Shown one piece after another: positions 11,205 to 22,830 of a DNA stretch of 64,000 nt (position 1 is the stretch's first letter; each line of letters opens with the position of its first letter). Location: the NCBI GenBank assembly GCA_039000515.1, contig JBCFYV010000012.1, positions 122,852,605 through 122,916,604 on the forward strand, given 5' to 3'. A model generated the notes under the pieces. That model searched no databases and was not told the DNA's origin. It saw nothing but the letters and a program-made list of their open reading frames with translations. A program made the translations under genes and the position numbers. The stretch is from Timema cristinae. Taxonomy: Eukaryota; Arthropoda; Insecta; Phasmatodea; Timematidae.

Positions 11205-11462
11205 CATCATTCGTGGCCCAGTAGTTGAAAGACTAGTTGATACTGATGTACTATTGTCCAGGGGATGCCCGAATGTACTAATAATACATCCTTTTTGTGG
11301 AGGCTCTTTCAATGTCCGGATGAATATCTTAACCTAAATTAAGACTAATTTGCCAGACCCTGGTGACCATGGCAATTAATTCCCTCAGTACCAGCCGGTA
11401 ATCAAACCTGAGACCTTTAGGTCAGCAGCCAGGGGGATTTTACCACTATACCACGGGGCCGG
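11205..11462 (-). mobile_element. tRNA-derived SINE (fourth family)
   Basis: The minus strand begins CCGGCCCCGTGGTATAGTGG (good box A) and has GGTTTGATTACC (box B) about 35 bases on, followed by a body of about 180 bases. No second copy in the window, so the 3' limit is approximate. Confidence 0.6.
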
Positions 11463-11686
11463 TCCAAATTTGACTAGGCTGGAGTCTCAATGTCCTTATT
11501 AAGAAAAGTTAAATTTTGAATCCGTCTAAGAATATCAGTTTAATTAAAATAAAATAAAAGTTGTTGGTAATTACCTAAGCCACCCTTAAATTATTTTAAT
11601 TATCTTGTTGATGAGACTCTGGAAATAACATACAAACAAATTAATGTCAATTAGAGATAAGCACTTTCAGATGAAGGGGAAGTATC

Positions 11687-11782
11687 AACATATCTGGTCT
11701 ACAGCAAACCCGACGTTAGTGCCACATTCAACCACCAAGCGCTTTAGTCTATACGTGAGTGTGAGAAGAGAACTGTAATCTC
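11687..11782 (-). repeat. Family G dispersed repeat (~95 bp)
   Basis: Reverse complement matches 33891-33980 and 42381-42470. Shared core GGTGGTTGAATGTG..CACTAA and TTCTC..CACGTAT..GACTA. No tRNA-like boxes or clear TIR; likely the end of a longer element. Confidence 0.75.
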
Positions 11783-12138
11783 TGTTATTACTTTATTGTA
11801 ACTCATTTGTTGATGTTTCTGGTGTTGAGGTCCTTAAAAGAATTTAAACTAAAATTGTAAACTTCCAAATCCGAGAAATTTCCGGAAAAAAGTGTAGGTA
11901 AAATTGTTTGATCTTCCATCTTGATTAATTAGATCTTGAACGTAACAGCTGTTCCACCGAATAGAGGACTACACTGTATATCATCTCTGAGGGATCTACG
12001 TGGCTACTATTGGAACACAGAGTTGTCACTCTCTTGTTGTCAGTTTCCACCTGAATATAAGACAAGTCGATGTCGCCAGTAGCTCCTTATCAAACCATAA
12101 CTGAACGCCAGGATATCCATTTTGTCAACAGTTGATGA
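11783..12138. other. No gene seen
   Basis: Unique sequence between repeat families G and E; no frame or motif of note. Confidence 0.5.
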
Positions 12139-12651
12139 CGTTGCATACTTGGAGAGATCCAAGCTATTTTGCAAAGCGGGTTGCATCTTAACTTGACGCA
12201 TCTAAGAACTCAAAGCACTATCACACTAAGACACTAATGTACGGAATAGAAAGAGAGGGAAGAAAATGAGTGATTCACCCTGTGAGGTCGCCTCTTTATC
12301 TACTGATAACACTTCACCTCTTCCTCTGACGAGTTTACATACTCGCTCTGCTATTTGCCCTTGAACACACTACTTTTGTTTTTTAACTTTACCTATTTCT
12401 TGTTTCCTATTCTAGATAGAACTTGCTACCACTGACAGTTTTAATCTCCATCTTGAGAGGGACATTTCGTGAATAAACCAACAATAGTTGAAAATAAATA
12501 TTTGAAAAATAATAATTTTGTGACATGGTAGGACTACTTTCAGAATTATTTTTGTTTTAACGTTATAACCATTAAAACTCGCTCGTAAAACGTAAACTCT
12601 TAAACATGTGAAATCCTATCTTGAACTGCCATGACGTCACAGGTAGGCAAC
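12139..12651 (+). mobile_element. Family E TIR element (513 bp)
   Basis: Left CGTTGCATAC, right GTAGGCAAC. Collinear with 4521-5079, including the GCGGGTTGCATCTT block, the cctcttcctctgacgag block, the cttgtttcctattctagata block and TGACGTCA near 12632. Small internal deletions. Non-coding. Confidence 0.8.
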
Positions 12652-13194
12652 CTATTTTAACAAAGAAATACTAAAGAATGTTCCATAATACTTGCAGTTT
12701 TCTCAGAGGTAATTTCAGCTATAGGTAACAAAGCCCACCGTTATTCTGCCAACACATGTAGGATGTGTCCTGATATATCAATTCAGTTTACGGATGGAAG
12801 CCGCAGATCACGTTATTTGATGAGCGGAGAATCTGGCGGGCGATAATGCAACTATTTTGTTTGCCTATAGATTGATTAGGTCGGTTAAAGCTCGCAGTTT
12901 GTCTTTTATCGATAGTTTGCAGTCCGTAGGTTGGTATGAATGTGTAGCCCCATTCAACCTAATCTAACCTAACTGAATATCACCTGGACTTGGTTATCTC
13001 GGTTGGTTTGAACTGGTTCACGGGACAGACAATGTCCGACTTTTAGAGTGTCGCTGAACTGGGTCCTTTCAGATCGCTTAACACCTCACGGCAAAAGTCG
13101 CGTTCAATACGTGTCATTATTTACACACTCCCAGCGTCACCTGGAACTTCGCCGCGTCTTACTACCTGTCAAGTTATATATATATATATATATA
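12652..13194. other. No gene seen; (TA)n at 13174-13194
   Basis: Unique sequence. A short cctaatctaacctaac near 12957 is too short and degenerate to be called telomeric. Confidence 0.5.
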
Positions 13195-13402
13195 TTATAA
13201 CTACTCTAAGGGTGTAGAGATGAGGAAGAAAGCATTTTAAAGGTAATCTAAGTATTTGCGTGGAAGGAGACTGGGAAACCATTCAGGAAAAAAAAATCCT
13301 CGGTAGACCCAACTGGGATTCGAACCCGGATCTCCCCGTCATCAGCAAACCAGTCGAACACGAGAGTGACGCCTTAGACCGTTCGGCCACTGAAGTGGGT
13401 CG
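13195..13402 (-). mobile_element. SINE B, nearly full-length, reversed
   Basis: The minus strand starts at ACCCACTTCAGTGGCCGAAC, has box B GGGTTCGAATCCCAG, and body with tccttccacgcaaat. A 60-70 codon frame runs through on each strand without significance. First of a run of SINE B pieces up to 13725. Confidence 0.85.
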
Positions 13403-13419
13403 ATGGGACGTCATCGACT

Positions 13420-13522
13420 TTGAAAAGGGTTTGGGGCTCGAATCCTGGTTTGATATATTAAGAGTGTTTTTTTTTTCTAATATCGTTTTACACTTTACTT
13501 CCACGCAAATTTGGGGACATTT
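13420..13522 (+). mobile_element. SINE B, 5'-truncated
   Basis: Begins at the box B region (ggggctcgaatcctgg) and continues through the body (cacgcaaatttggggacatttcctctgaa). A further SINE B starts directly after it. Confidence 0.65.
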
Positions 13523-13725
13523 CCTCTGAAACCAGCTTCGTTGGTCACATGGTCTAATGCGTTACTCTCGCAATAAACTATACGGGGAGAGCGGGGTTTG
13601 ACCCCGGTCAGGTGTGCTGAGGTTTTTTCCTAAATATGTTTCCACTCTCACTCCATGAAAATGCAGGTGCACTTCCTCTAAACTCAATCTTCCTAATTCC
13701 CGACACATTAGTGTAATTAATATAT
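13523..13725 (+). mobile_element. SINE B
   Basis: Head TTCGTTGGTCACATGGTCTA, box B GGGGTTTGACCCCGG, body with cactccatgaaaatgcaggtg and cattagtgtaat. Lacks the 3' CCGAACGGG terminus. Confidence 0.8.
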
Positions 13726-13852
13726 TATTCTTACAGACAAAGCGGATAGTATGATATGGGTAAAGAAAAGAACGATTATATAAACTTCGACCAATTGTTC
13801 TATTATAGTTTTTGTTTTCATTACATTACCTATTTAGTTACGACGTTATCTA

Positions 13853-14352
13853 TTTGTGACGTCACGCCAAGTGAAGAGAGAATTTCACATGTCCATGTCT
13901 ACGTTTTATTCGGCGAGTTGTAAGATATAAAATATTACAAAAATGATTAATTTTTAATAATTCTAAAAACAGTATTACATTGCCACACCATTATTACTTT
14001 AAAAAGAATTTTTTAAAAATTATGCAAGTCAGGCTATTTGATTTACCCACCCAATTGTCCATAAGAATCATCATCCAGGATGTGGATTGAAAGAATATGT
14101 GGAAGCATTTGTCTTTCTAGAATAGGGAATAGAGAAAATATAATTTTAAAATGCAAGTCAATGGTGTCAAGGCGCAATTAATTTAGTGAGTGTTTATACT
14201 CGTCATTGGAAGAAGGGAAGTGTTATCAGTAAATTAACAAGAGGCCTCGAAGTGTGAATGGCAATTCCCCCCCCCCCCCCCCCCCCACTCTCTTTCTATT
14301 CCGTACATTGGTGTCTAAGTGTGAAAGGGTTTATTTAGAGTGCTTAAGTAAG
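13853..14352 (-). mobile_element. Family E TIR element, reversed, head lost
   Basis: Starts at TGTGACGTCACGCC (tail end of E) and runs through the E interior in reverse, with a C tract of about 20 at 14267-14286 replacing part of the middle. Stops before the GCGGGTTGCATC head. Confidence 0.7.
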
Positions 14353-14651
14353 TGTGTTTTTTTATAAATTAATCCAAATTTATCTGAGCCACCATCACAA
14401 TCATTCTGTCAGCTGTTATCTTGAGTTTTCTGCCTGAGCGGAATGCTCCACAAACAGCTCGACACTATCGGTCACATGTGTGTGTGTGTTGTGTGTGACA
14501 TTAGTTACAGCATGTGTGTGAAAGGACCATGGTATGTACACAGTCGGTTAGAGTGGATGTGACACTGTGACGTCACAGGCCTTGCCTTGGCCCTGTATTC
14601 AATTAAAAAGAGAGAGAGAGCAAATAGATGTGCCGGCACAGCTTTGAAAGA

Positions 14652-14888
14652 CCAGTCTCGGGGGCCACATGGTCTCAGGCGCTATTCTCGTAGTAGACCA
14701 GAATGCCGATGACGAGTAGATCAATTCGAATCTCGTTCGGATGTATTGAGGATGATTTTTCCAAAATGTTTCCACTCTCTATCCACACAAATGCGTGTAC
14801 ACTTCCTATCGAATATAGCCTTCCTAATCTCTAAAACCATTAGCGTAATTAGTACATAAGTGTCGGTATATCCGAACGGGTAGTAAGA
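14652..14888 (+). mobile_element. SINE B, full length
   Basis: Head GGGGGCCACATGGTCTCAGG, box B-like TTCGAATCTCGTTC, body, then the 3' terminus CCGAACGGGTAGTAAGACG and a short A tail. The 3' end is nearly identical to that of SINE A. Confidence 0.9.
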
Positions 14889-14950
14889 CGTGGTGCTAAA
14901 AAAACTTTGAAAGACGCGCCTAAATGCGTTTACTTTAAAAAAAAAAAAAG

Positions 14951-15201
14951 AAATAGCACCGAGTCTTACTAGCCGTTTGGGTTGTACGAATATTCACTAA
15001 TTACGCGTTAATGTGTTTGGGATAAGCAAGATGTAATGTAATGAAAGTGTACCCGCGTTTGCGTGAAGGGAAAATGAAATCCATTTAGGTAAAGCTATCC
15101 TAAGTACATCCGACCCGGATTTGAACCCTGATTTTCTGTTATCGGCCGTCCAGTCCCCTGCGAGAGTGTCGCTTTAGACCATGTGACCACCGAAGTAGAT
15201 A
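14951..15201 (-). mobile_element. SINE B, full length, reversed; tail-to-tail with 14652-14888
   Basis: The plus strand starts with the reverse of the SINE 3' end (GCACCGAGTCTTACTAGCCG) and ends with the reverse of the head (CATGTGACCACCGAAGTAG). With the preceding copy it forms an inverted repeat with arms of about 240 bases and about 60 bases between them. Confidence 0.9.
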
Positions 15202-15796
15202 ATCAACTAATAAGAACAATCGCAGTTTGTTGGCGCCCACTAATGCCTAGGCACAACTTTTAAATCGTGTCATCTAGATGGATCAAAATGTCAGCGTTTT
15301 ACCACAATACCCCAGAATACACTTTGCTGACTTTAATTAATGATCAAATGTCAGGTTTTACTGCAATGACCAGAATACACTTGCTGCTTTCCAACTAATG
15401 ATCAAAATGTCAGCGAACCTCTTGAACATCAAGGGCATCACGCTGTCAGGGTGGGGAAGGAGGGGGAGTTGTCACATAAATTACCTCCTCCCCTGAGCTT
15501 GAAAGTTGGGAGTTTTGTGGAGTCTTGAGTTGGTAAATTCTAGAACTACTTTGTACCTCAATTCTTTCAACGTCACAGACTTGTGCTGACAGTTTTAAAT
15601 TTCTCAACTGACGTGTGTTTCAAGTTGATAAAGTCCGGAGTTTCTTACGATCCGAAACTTGTTGGTTTTACTACACGCAATGACGGTGAATGTCAACATA
15701 AATAACACCCGGAACTTGAAAAATCAATCATTATCGTCAAATAACTTCAAAAATACAGTTGCCTAAGACCTCAATTATCGCGTACAATTTTTCCGG
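15202..15796. other. No gene seen
   Basis: Contains a short imperfect direct repeat (gatcaaaatgtcag..ttttac..caat..ccagaatacact at 15281-15330 and 15343-15385, with a third start at 15397). Otherwise unique. Confidence 0.5.
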
Positions 15797-15950
15797 GTAG
15801 GTTATATTTATAGGAATGTACACGCATTTGCATGACGTGAAATCTTTTAAACCGTCTCGTACCACTGACGAACCCCGGTCTCGCTGTCATCGGCAGTCTA
15901 GTCTACAGCGAGAGTTGCGCGCCAGACCACGCGGTAACTGAAGCTGGTAA
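15797..15950 (-). mobile_element. SINE B, reversed, truncated
   Basis: Matches the SINE B head and first half of the body in reverse (gtacacgcatttgcatg..; box B region gaaccccggtctcgc; head ccagaccacgcggtaac). Confidence 0.7.
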
Positions 15951-16924
15951 ACCCTCCTCCAGGTTGTTATCAACGTTACCCTTATACTACCCCCGGTGAC
16001 TTGGGAGTGTTTCTAATTTCAGAATACTCAAAAGAGTTGGTAAACTCACTGGCTCCGCCCCTCACACACGAAATGTTCGTATGACGCCCCTGCTGAGCTT
16101 GTGTCGGAGTCAAGGTCAGGGATCGACAGACAGACAAGTAGGTGTGATTGCGTCTCGAATCCTTGTAATGCCTGAGAAAACAATGATATAAGCTTCAGCT
16201 GATGGCAGACAGGAATTTTCATCCGAGCCAGAAAACAGTCAGGCTGTGGAGATAACATGAGTGTGTTGCGGGAATGCCTCACTCTGATCGAGCAGGGGCA
16301 GAGTGTTGGACAGCATGGCTCTGCAAACTACAGCCCTCGGTCCACGTTGTTATTGTTAACTAGTATGTGTGAGACTCGAAAATATCTGTATCTAGTCTCA
16401 AAAGTTAATAATGAATCTCAGAAATAACTGCCTTATTAAATTGTAAAACCAAACCGCGGATTTATTATTTCTATTTCTATTCAACATTTAAAATAAAATG
16501 GCTATTCTCGTTTACCCATGAAAATACGGAAGTACCAAATTTTTATCACATCTCCGTAACTATTTCAGATACGAAATGGCTTCTTATAGTAAAGTTGTAG
16601 TAGCCTATTATTAAAAATAAAATGCTTTCAGTTGAAATATATTTTTATAAAACAAACAGTATTTTAGCTATAAGCACATATATATTACCAAATTACAAAT
16701 AGAAATATGAGATTGATTATTATAATCTTTGGTGGACAGAGGTATTCCTCTTTTATCACGTAAAACTCACTATAATTGTACCTATAACTACTTTAATTGT
16801 AATACTATACTCTGGTTTCCTTACGAGTTTTAAAAAAATATTTTGATTTATTTCAACATTAATATTTTTTCTTTACTATTTTTCATGGTTATGTTCTGTA
16901 TGATCCGATCTTTCCTGGAGAGTG
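15951..16924. other. No gene seen; AT-rich
   Basis: Mostly unique AT-rich DNA. A 78-codon minus frame at 16046-16282 lacks any motif. Confidence 0.5.
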
Positions 16925-17715
16925 GCTGGACCTGGAGGGACGTGGCAGTTTCTAGATAGGAGGACGCGTCACCAACACAATAAAATACGCAGATAATCTA
17001 GAATTTCTGGCCAAAAATAAAGAGTTGCAAGAAAAGATGGACCGGCTTGTGGAGATAAGCAGAATATATGGCATGGAGATCAACTTTGAGAAGTTAAAAT
17101 TGATAGTGATTTCAAAAAATGAAGAGCTGCTGAAAATCAAAATTGTAAACCAGGAGTTGTAAAACGTAGAAAAGTTCAAGTACCTAGGAAATCCGCTGAT
17201 AAAGGATGTCTGTCTACTGCACCAAGGAAATTAGGTCTAGGATCACCATGGCCAACAAGAAGAGGTTACTGCTGACCAGAGAGTTGAGTTTGGAACTGAG
17301 GAGGAAACTGATAGAATGCTACATTTGGAGCAGAAACTTTGACTCTTAGGAAGATGGAAAAGAAATACTAGGAGAGTTTTGAATGTGGTTTCAAGAGAAG
17401 ACTTGAGAAGATCAGGGGGACAGACGGGGACAAATGAGGAGTGGGTGAGAAGAGAACCATTTTGGATGTGATTCTTCGGCACAAAGCAAACTGGATCGTA
17501 CATATCCTTAGGAGGAACTGTCTTCTGTATCGACGTCATGAAGGAAAGGTTGAGGAAAGAGGAGCTTAGGAAGGAGGAGGATTCAAATATTAGATGACTG
17601 AAGGAAATAAGAAAATTCTGAGAGCTCAAGGAGGAAGCAGAGGACGGGGTGCATTGGTTAGTCTAAGTTCACTGACTAAAGGAATGAACTTGTCGTAAGA
17701 CAGAACACCCAATAA
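16925..17715 (+). pseudogene. LINE reverse-transcriptase 3' part, broken
   Basis: Longest LINE remnant here. Frame pieces read GRRVTNTIKYADN then LEFLAKNKELQEKMDRL, GMEINFEKLK, EKFKYLGNPLIKD and finally a degenerate MNLS end before TAATGATCC. KYADN corresponds to the reverse-transcriptase YADD box with the second Asp changed to Asn. An in-frame TAA near 17161 and several frameshifts interrupt it. Collinear with 5964-6510 and 60600-60895. Confidence 0.88.
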
Positions 17716-18310
17716 TGATCCAATAAAATTACATTCATTAAATCAAATACCCTTTTCTCATTTTGATACTACACATTAATGGTGACGCACTGTATAATTA
17801 TTACATTATATTTACAAAGCTTGGATTTAATTTTAAATTGAATTATAACACCTCTTCCTGCCTGTATAGTTTATAATTTTTAAAAAAAATTCTTCGTGTT
17901 ATTTCGAAGTATCTGTATATTAATTCCATAAACAGTTTTTAAATTTTTATCTTTTTAATTTGTTACTAATTTTTTTTTCTGTCTTATAACAATCACTCTT
18001 AAAGCTTTTGTACAATTACTCTTCATTATTCATATTTTATCCAACCTAATCAATTTCAATTTCTCTTTTCCAATTGTTATCTTAGTTTTTATAATCTTTC
18101 TACGTGCAATTCAATATTCATCCCACGACTTTCATTAGACGTGTCCTCGCGTAGTAAGCCAAGCGTCACAAAGACTGATTCTAATTAGCATCAATTACAA
18201 CATCAGCGTCTTGCACAAGATAATGACACTTCGACACGAATTATCGTAGTCAGGACAAACAAAGGATCAGGACCAATTAACTGGGACATATTAATGAGGG
18301 TCTCCTTCTG
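17716..18310. other. No gene seen; AT-rich
   Basis: Low-complexity AT-rich DNA with T and A runs. Confidence 0.5.
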
Positions 18311-18319
18311 GTTGGCACT

Positions 18320-18500
18320 AGCAGGGCCGGATTTATATCTGTAAATCCCCGGGACTGTAAAAAAAAATTTTGAGACCCAAGCATTAAACAATCGATATTT
18401 TTCCTTTCGACGTCTTACCATAATCATTTTTTGTGCTTGCAACATTAACGGTTTGAAGCTCAATTTGTTAAAGACCTTATTTAAATATGGAAGTATTGTC
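18320..18500. mobile_element. Possible hAT-type element end
   Basis: Starts CAGGGCCGGATTTATATCTG, the kind of start common in hAT transposons. No matching right end or 8-bp duplication found, so only a solo end is proposed. Confidence 0.3.
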
Positions 18501-18658
18501 GTCACAATAAATTAGATGTATAGTTCCATATGCGGCCACCAGTTTCGCTGCGATCAAGGTTTGTTGTTATATGTTTTGAAAACCACAGTCTTAAATATTT
18601 GTTTTGCCACAAGTAAGTAAGTAATATTTTGTAAAAAGTAATTAAACATTGACATAAA

Positions 18659-18960
18659 CCACCTGTGTGGTCTAGTTGTCAGACAGAGCTCCTGGATATA
18701 GAACCAGCTGTCATGAGTTCGATTCCCGGTGCTTTCTGATTTGTCTATGAAGCATGGGGTCAACTCAGCCTAGTAAGGAGTTAATGAGGAGCTACTTGAA
18801 TAAGGTAGCAGCTCCGGCCTAGAAAACTGAGATTAACAGCTGGAGGGTTCATTGTGCTCCCCACATGACACCTCTATCCACAAATGTTGGCACTATCTTC
18901 ACCAACATACTGCGGCTGTTCGGTCGGTATAGTTTGTAGGCTGATGATATAAAGTAATTA
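18659..18960 (+). mobile_element. SINE D (tRNA-derived)
   Basis: tRNA-like head ..GTGTGGTCTAGTTGTCAGAC.., box B GAGTTCGATTCCCGG, then a body shared with 38946-39265 (gtcaactcagc, ctggaaaactgagattaa, cacatgaca, cgccaacat, cggtcagtatag). Ends in a TAAT-rich tail. Its 3' end differs from SINE A/B. Confidence 0.85.
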
Positions 18961-19264
18961 TAATAAGTTATTATTTGTTTTCTTTAATATTTACCGTGAC
19001 TCCAATATATGGAACCAAAATAAATTGTTTTGTTGCAATAATTTGAGGAGGCACTGGCGTGCCTTGTCACCCTTAAACGGGCTGGACTAGACAGTTCCCC
19101 GGCATCGATCGTCCTACAGGGAAGCCCCAAGAAGTGAATCAGGATATTGACCAATCAGAGGCGAGCAAAGAGAGTGAACAAGGACGTACAGATTGTTTAC
19201 AATTTAACCAAAGCTGTCACCAGGATTCTCTTTCACAACATATCTCAGCTGACATTGCCTTCTT

Positions 19265-19688
19265 TCAAACTCTTGCTTATCTGCTGGTAGAACTTCCCCT
19301 CTTCCGGTGACAAATAAATACACTCATTCTACTATTTGCGCCTGAACAACATCAATTCTCCTTTTAAAAGTTATATTTTCTTGTTTCCTGTTCTTGATAA
19401 ACATTTGCTTCCACGGACATTTTAATCTACCTCCTGGCTGGAAGACTCCTACAGGACATTTTCGTGGATAAAATAAAATATCCTGAGTGGTAGACGAATT
19501 TATAAAAAAAATTGTACTCATAGAAACACAAAACAAAAATTGTGACAATGGGAGACTATTTTAAGAATTATTTAATAATTTTCGTTTTTTGTTTAAATGT
19601 TATTTATTTACACTCTACCATTAAAACGTAAATACATCAACATGGGAGATTCCACCTTGACTTGACATGACGTCATGGGTAGGCAACG
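19265..19688 (+). mobile_element. Family E TIR element, 5'-truncated
   Basis: Collinear with E from the cttgcttatctgctg block to the right end GGGTAGGCAACG, with ATGACGTCAT near 19668. Left third is absent. Confidence 0.75.
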
Positions 19689-19904
19689 TTCAGAAAATAT
19701 GGTTCAAGCACCGGGAATGGGGGGGGTGGGTTTCTACATATGGGTCTCAGGGTGAAGATCCCCCAACTGGAGGTGATAAGATATTTTTTTAAACATTAAA
19801 TCTCTCTTGAAGTACAGTAATATATGTACAGCATCCTCGAAAAAGATGTCTGATGTCTGGATTAATAAAATATCTTCAGAACTTACTAACCGTGATTTAA
19901 CAAC

Positions 19905-20118
19905 ATCTGCTTCAGTGTCCGAATGGTCTAAGGCGTCATTATCGTGTTGGACTGGCCTGCTGAAGACTTGGAGTTCGGGGTTGTTTCCCATTCTCCTTCC
20001 AATCAAATGCGGGTATATTACCTCTAAAATGCTTCCTTACTCATGCCTAACTTCTTACAGTAATTATTATATGCGTACAACCTGAACAGGTAGTAAGTAA
20101 GACGGGGTGATAAAAAAT
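19905..20118 (+). mobile_element. SINE B, full length
   Basis: Head GCTTCAGTGTCCGAATGGTC, body with ccttccaatcaaatgcgggt, 3' terminus CCTGAACAGGTAGTAAG.. and A-rich (AAATA)n tail. Confidence 0.85.
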
Positions 20119-20529
20119 AAATAAATAACCTTTTTATTAAATTATTTCAGTCATTATATAGCCTATTATTCAATTATTTTCATAAATTTTTTATTATAAA
20201 ATACTGGATAAATTTTTCGATTACCTTGTAAAATTGTTTAAATAAAATATATTTGCGTTGCTAGTAATTAGTCCTGATTTACAAGAAAACTTGAAAGAGT
20301 TTTCAGAAACCTCAGAAAGGTTAAAAGAGTCAACAGAGTCAAAAGCCTTTGCACGGTCGAAATAAAATAAGCACGATGTATTTATTGGTAATCATCTTAA
20401 CTGACATTTTTATTTCAGAAATTATTTTAAAATTATATTGTTTGGTTATCCAAAACAAATTACTGCGAGCCTGACGCCTTAGACACTCTAATTCCAGGTC
20501 AAGAAATGTGTTTGGTGTAAAATTGGATG
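20119..20529. other. No gene seen; AT-rich
   Basis: Unique AT-rich DNA preceding the 38-bp array. Confidence 0.5.
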
Positions 20530-20945
20530 AATGATGGATACATTTGTTCTCAAAGTTAAAATTCACTTTGTAATGATGAATATATTTGTTAAAGTTAAAA
20601 TGGATGAATTATAAATATATTTGTTCTCAAAGTTAAAATGAATGAATTATGAATATATTTGTTCTCAAAGTAAAAATGAATGAATTATGAATATATTTGT
20701 TAAAGTTAAAATGAATGAATTATGAATATATTTGTTCTCAAAGTTAAAATGGATGAATTATAAATATATTTGTCTCAAAGTTAAAATGAATGATAATTAT
20801 TGTTTCAAGTTAAATGAATGATTTGAATATATTGTCTCAAAGTTAAAATAAATGAATGATGGATGTAACTTATTTGATATCCAAATTAAACTAAATGAAT
20901 GAACGAATGATGAATACATTCTTCCTCCAAGTTAAAATGAATTAA
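20530..20945. repeat. Degenerate ~38-bp tandem array, ~10 units
   Basis: Unit about aatgaattatgaatatattt + gttctcaaagttaaaatg. Units range from about 30 to 42 bases owing to losses, especially 20785-20850, where single-base deletions cluster. Confidence 0.9.
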
Positions 20946-21600
20946 TTATGATCAGTAGGAACTACACAAGTTTTCCAAGCTTTATATTACAGCAAAGTGT
21001 TAAAATAATTTATGTAAAAGTTTGAACAGTTATATCTGAAAGCTACGATTCTTTTAGATATGAATTAAAGTTCAAAGATCACACCCGACAAATGGAAGAC
21101 ATAGAGTTAAGAAACCAGGTTGAAACGACAGTAAAACGTATATACTGTAAGTGAATTAACATATTTAGAAGGTAATCTTATAGCGGAGATAACCAAAAAA
21201 AGCTGTCTGGAAGTAGTTCTAAAGTCGACGACGGATTATTTATTTGTCTACGACTTCATATCGCTATGGTGTCCGGTAAGATTAGATTATAATAATTTAT
21301 GGCAGTCACACCTTCTTTGACAGACATACATCACATAGATTAGGGTCGCCATAGCAGGAACCTTTTACAAAGGCAGCGTATCCAACCAAACTCGACAAAA
21401 TGTCACCATAATTATCATACAGCTGTTCAAAATTGGGCACCTTCTTGATAAAAGGACAGCCATGATACGATTATGGTAGGATTAACAAGTTTATAAAGTA
21501 TTAATATAATTATTATGTTAAGGTCAGCATTGATAATATTTCACTACTTGTAGTTTTTTAGGAATAGATGTACGATTATCATCTATTAAAAGTGACATAC
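20946..21600. other. No gene seen
   Basis: Unique sequence without frames or shared repeats. Confidence 0.5.
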
Positions 21601-21603
21601 ATA

Positions 21604-21984
21604 TCACAGAATTGTACGTATGAACATATGAAAGTAGTTTGAGTAACTTAAGCTACTGTCAAAATTCTTTCTTTCTTTCAAAGCCTGATTGTATTTGCGA
21701 TTATTATTAATTTTTTTTACATTCGTGTTTACAGGCCGTATCTTACAAACTTTAAATCCAGGTGTTTCACATAATTGACTTTCATCTACAATTCCATATA
21801 ATTCCTTTAAAAAAAACAGATTGGCTCTTAATTTAATTGAATTCATACTAGTTCCATTGTCGCCAGTATTAAGCCCAGATTCACTCGAGTCGCCAAGCGC
21901 AGTAGAGGTGGACATCCCTTTATTAACCACTGGAGAGCAATCAGATTGGTGCCCCCTATTTTGCCACTTACACTCCGTTTTCAC
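21604..21984 (-). other. Unidentified 126-codon open frame
   Basis: The longest frame in the window not explained by a tandem array. It reads KTECKWQNRGHQSDCSPVVN.. then ..LFFLKELYGIVDESQLCETP.. and a lysine/asparagine-rich end. No domain recognised. Length is modestly above chance for AT-rich DNA; could be an exon, a gag-like remnant or chance. Confidence 0.2.
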
Positions 21985-22128
21985 CTTTCCTTCCCCCTTG
22001 GCAATTTAATTTCCAATTCACCCCTACTGTTCCCCACGTCCCTATGTAGCTATTCAACTACTAAACAACTAAACTAGCTCCTAACTCTCAATTTCTATTC
22101 CCCATTCTGCCGGGAACTCCTCACCGAT

Positions 22129-22355
22129 TGTACAGCTCTTTCTCCGTCTTGCTCCTAGGGCCCATCAACACAATCACCTCTCTTGTTTCCCAAGGGGGTG
22201 GGTCGTACCAGTTCTCCTCCAGTCTTGTCTCTAGGCTAACACAACAATCACTTCTTTTGCCAATGGTGGATGGTACCAGTTCTTTCTCCATCTTGTCTCT
22301 GAGGGCCCATCAACCACAATCCACTCTCTTGTTTCCAAGGTGGTGGGTCATACGG
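22129..22355. repeat. Imperfect ~70-80 bp triplication
   Basis: Three diverged copies of gtac-agttctttctcc-tcttg-ct-gggcccatcaa-cacaat-cctctcttg-caaggtggtgggtc, starting near 22129, 22207 and 22274. The middle copy is shorter. Confidence 0.75.
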
Positions 22356-22784
22356 TGCAGGGAACTCTCACAGTTCATATTAACTCCACTAACTTTAATT
22401 CATACGACTGGAAAACTGTCCTCAAGCTCTCAAGAGCATCCCCTGCGTTCCTCCAGACACTCAGTCCTACTGGACTCCAGTTCCCAGGGTTTGTGTTTGC
22501 TCCTCCCGGCAAGGATTGTTACAGCTTATCCCCCACATGACCTTGCATCTGGACAGAGACAGAGATTCAATAATAAAGACCCTTAAATTCCTTCCAGAAA
22601 TTAGCCAACTATTTAAATGGCGCCACAGTTTTAAAGTTTCCACTTCAGTTTTATTTATTTATCCCGAGGACGTCAACACAGAAAACATTATCAATTGAAA
22701 TTTGAAATGTTCTATAAAATCTGCTTGAAAATATTCAAGCCTACATATAGCGTCGGTCACCATCATGGAAATAATAGTTTCTGC

Positions 22785-22830
22785 GTATAACCTGAACAGG
22801 TAGTCAAACGTGGTGCAAAAAAACAACTAA
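22785..22830 (+). mobile_element. SINE A/B 3' end only
   Basis: TGCGTATAACCTGAACAGGT followed by agtcaaacgtggtgc and an A run: the shared SINE 3' terminus without body, i.e. a severely 5'-truncated insertion. Confidence 0.7.

Noticed and set aside
12950..12980. Interstitial telomere repeat (CCTAA)n
   Set aside because: Only about three degenerate units.
18203..18505. 100-codon minus-strand frame
   Set aside because: Crosses a probable hAT end and has no recognisable domain.
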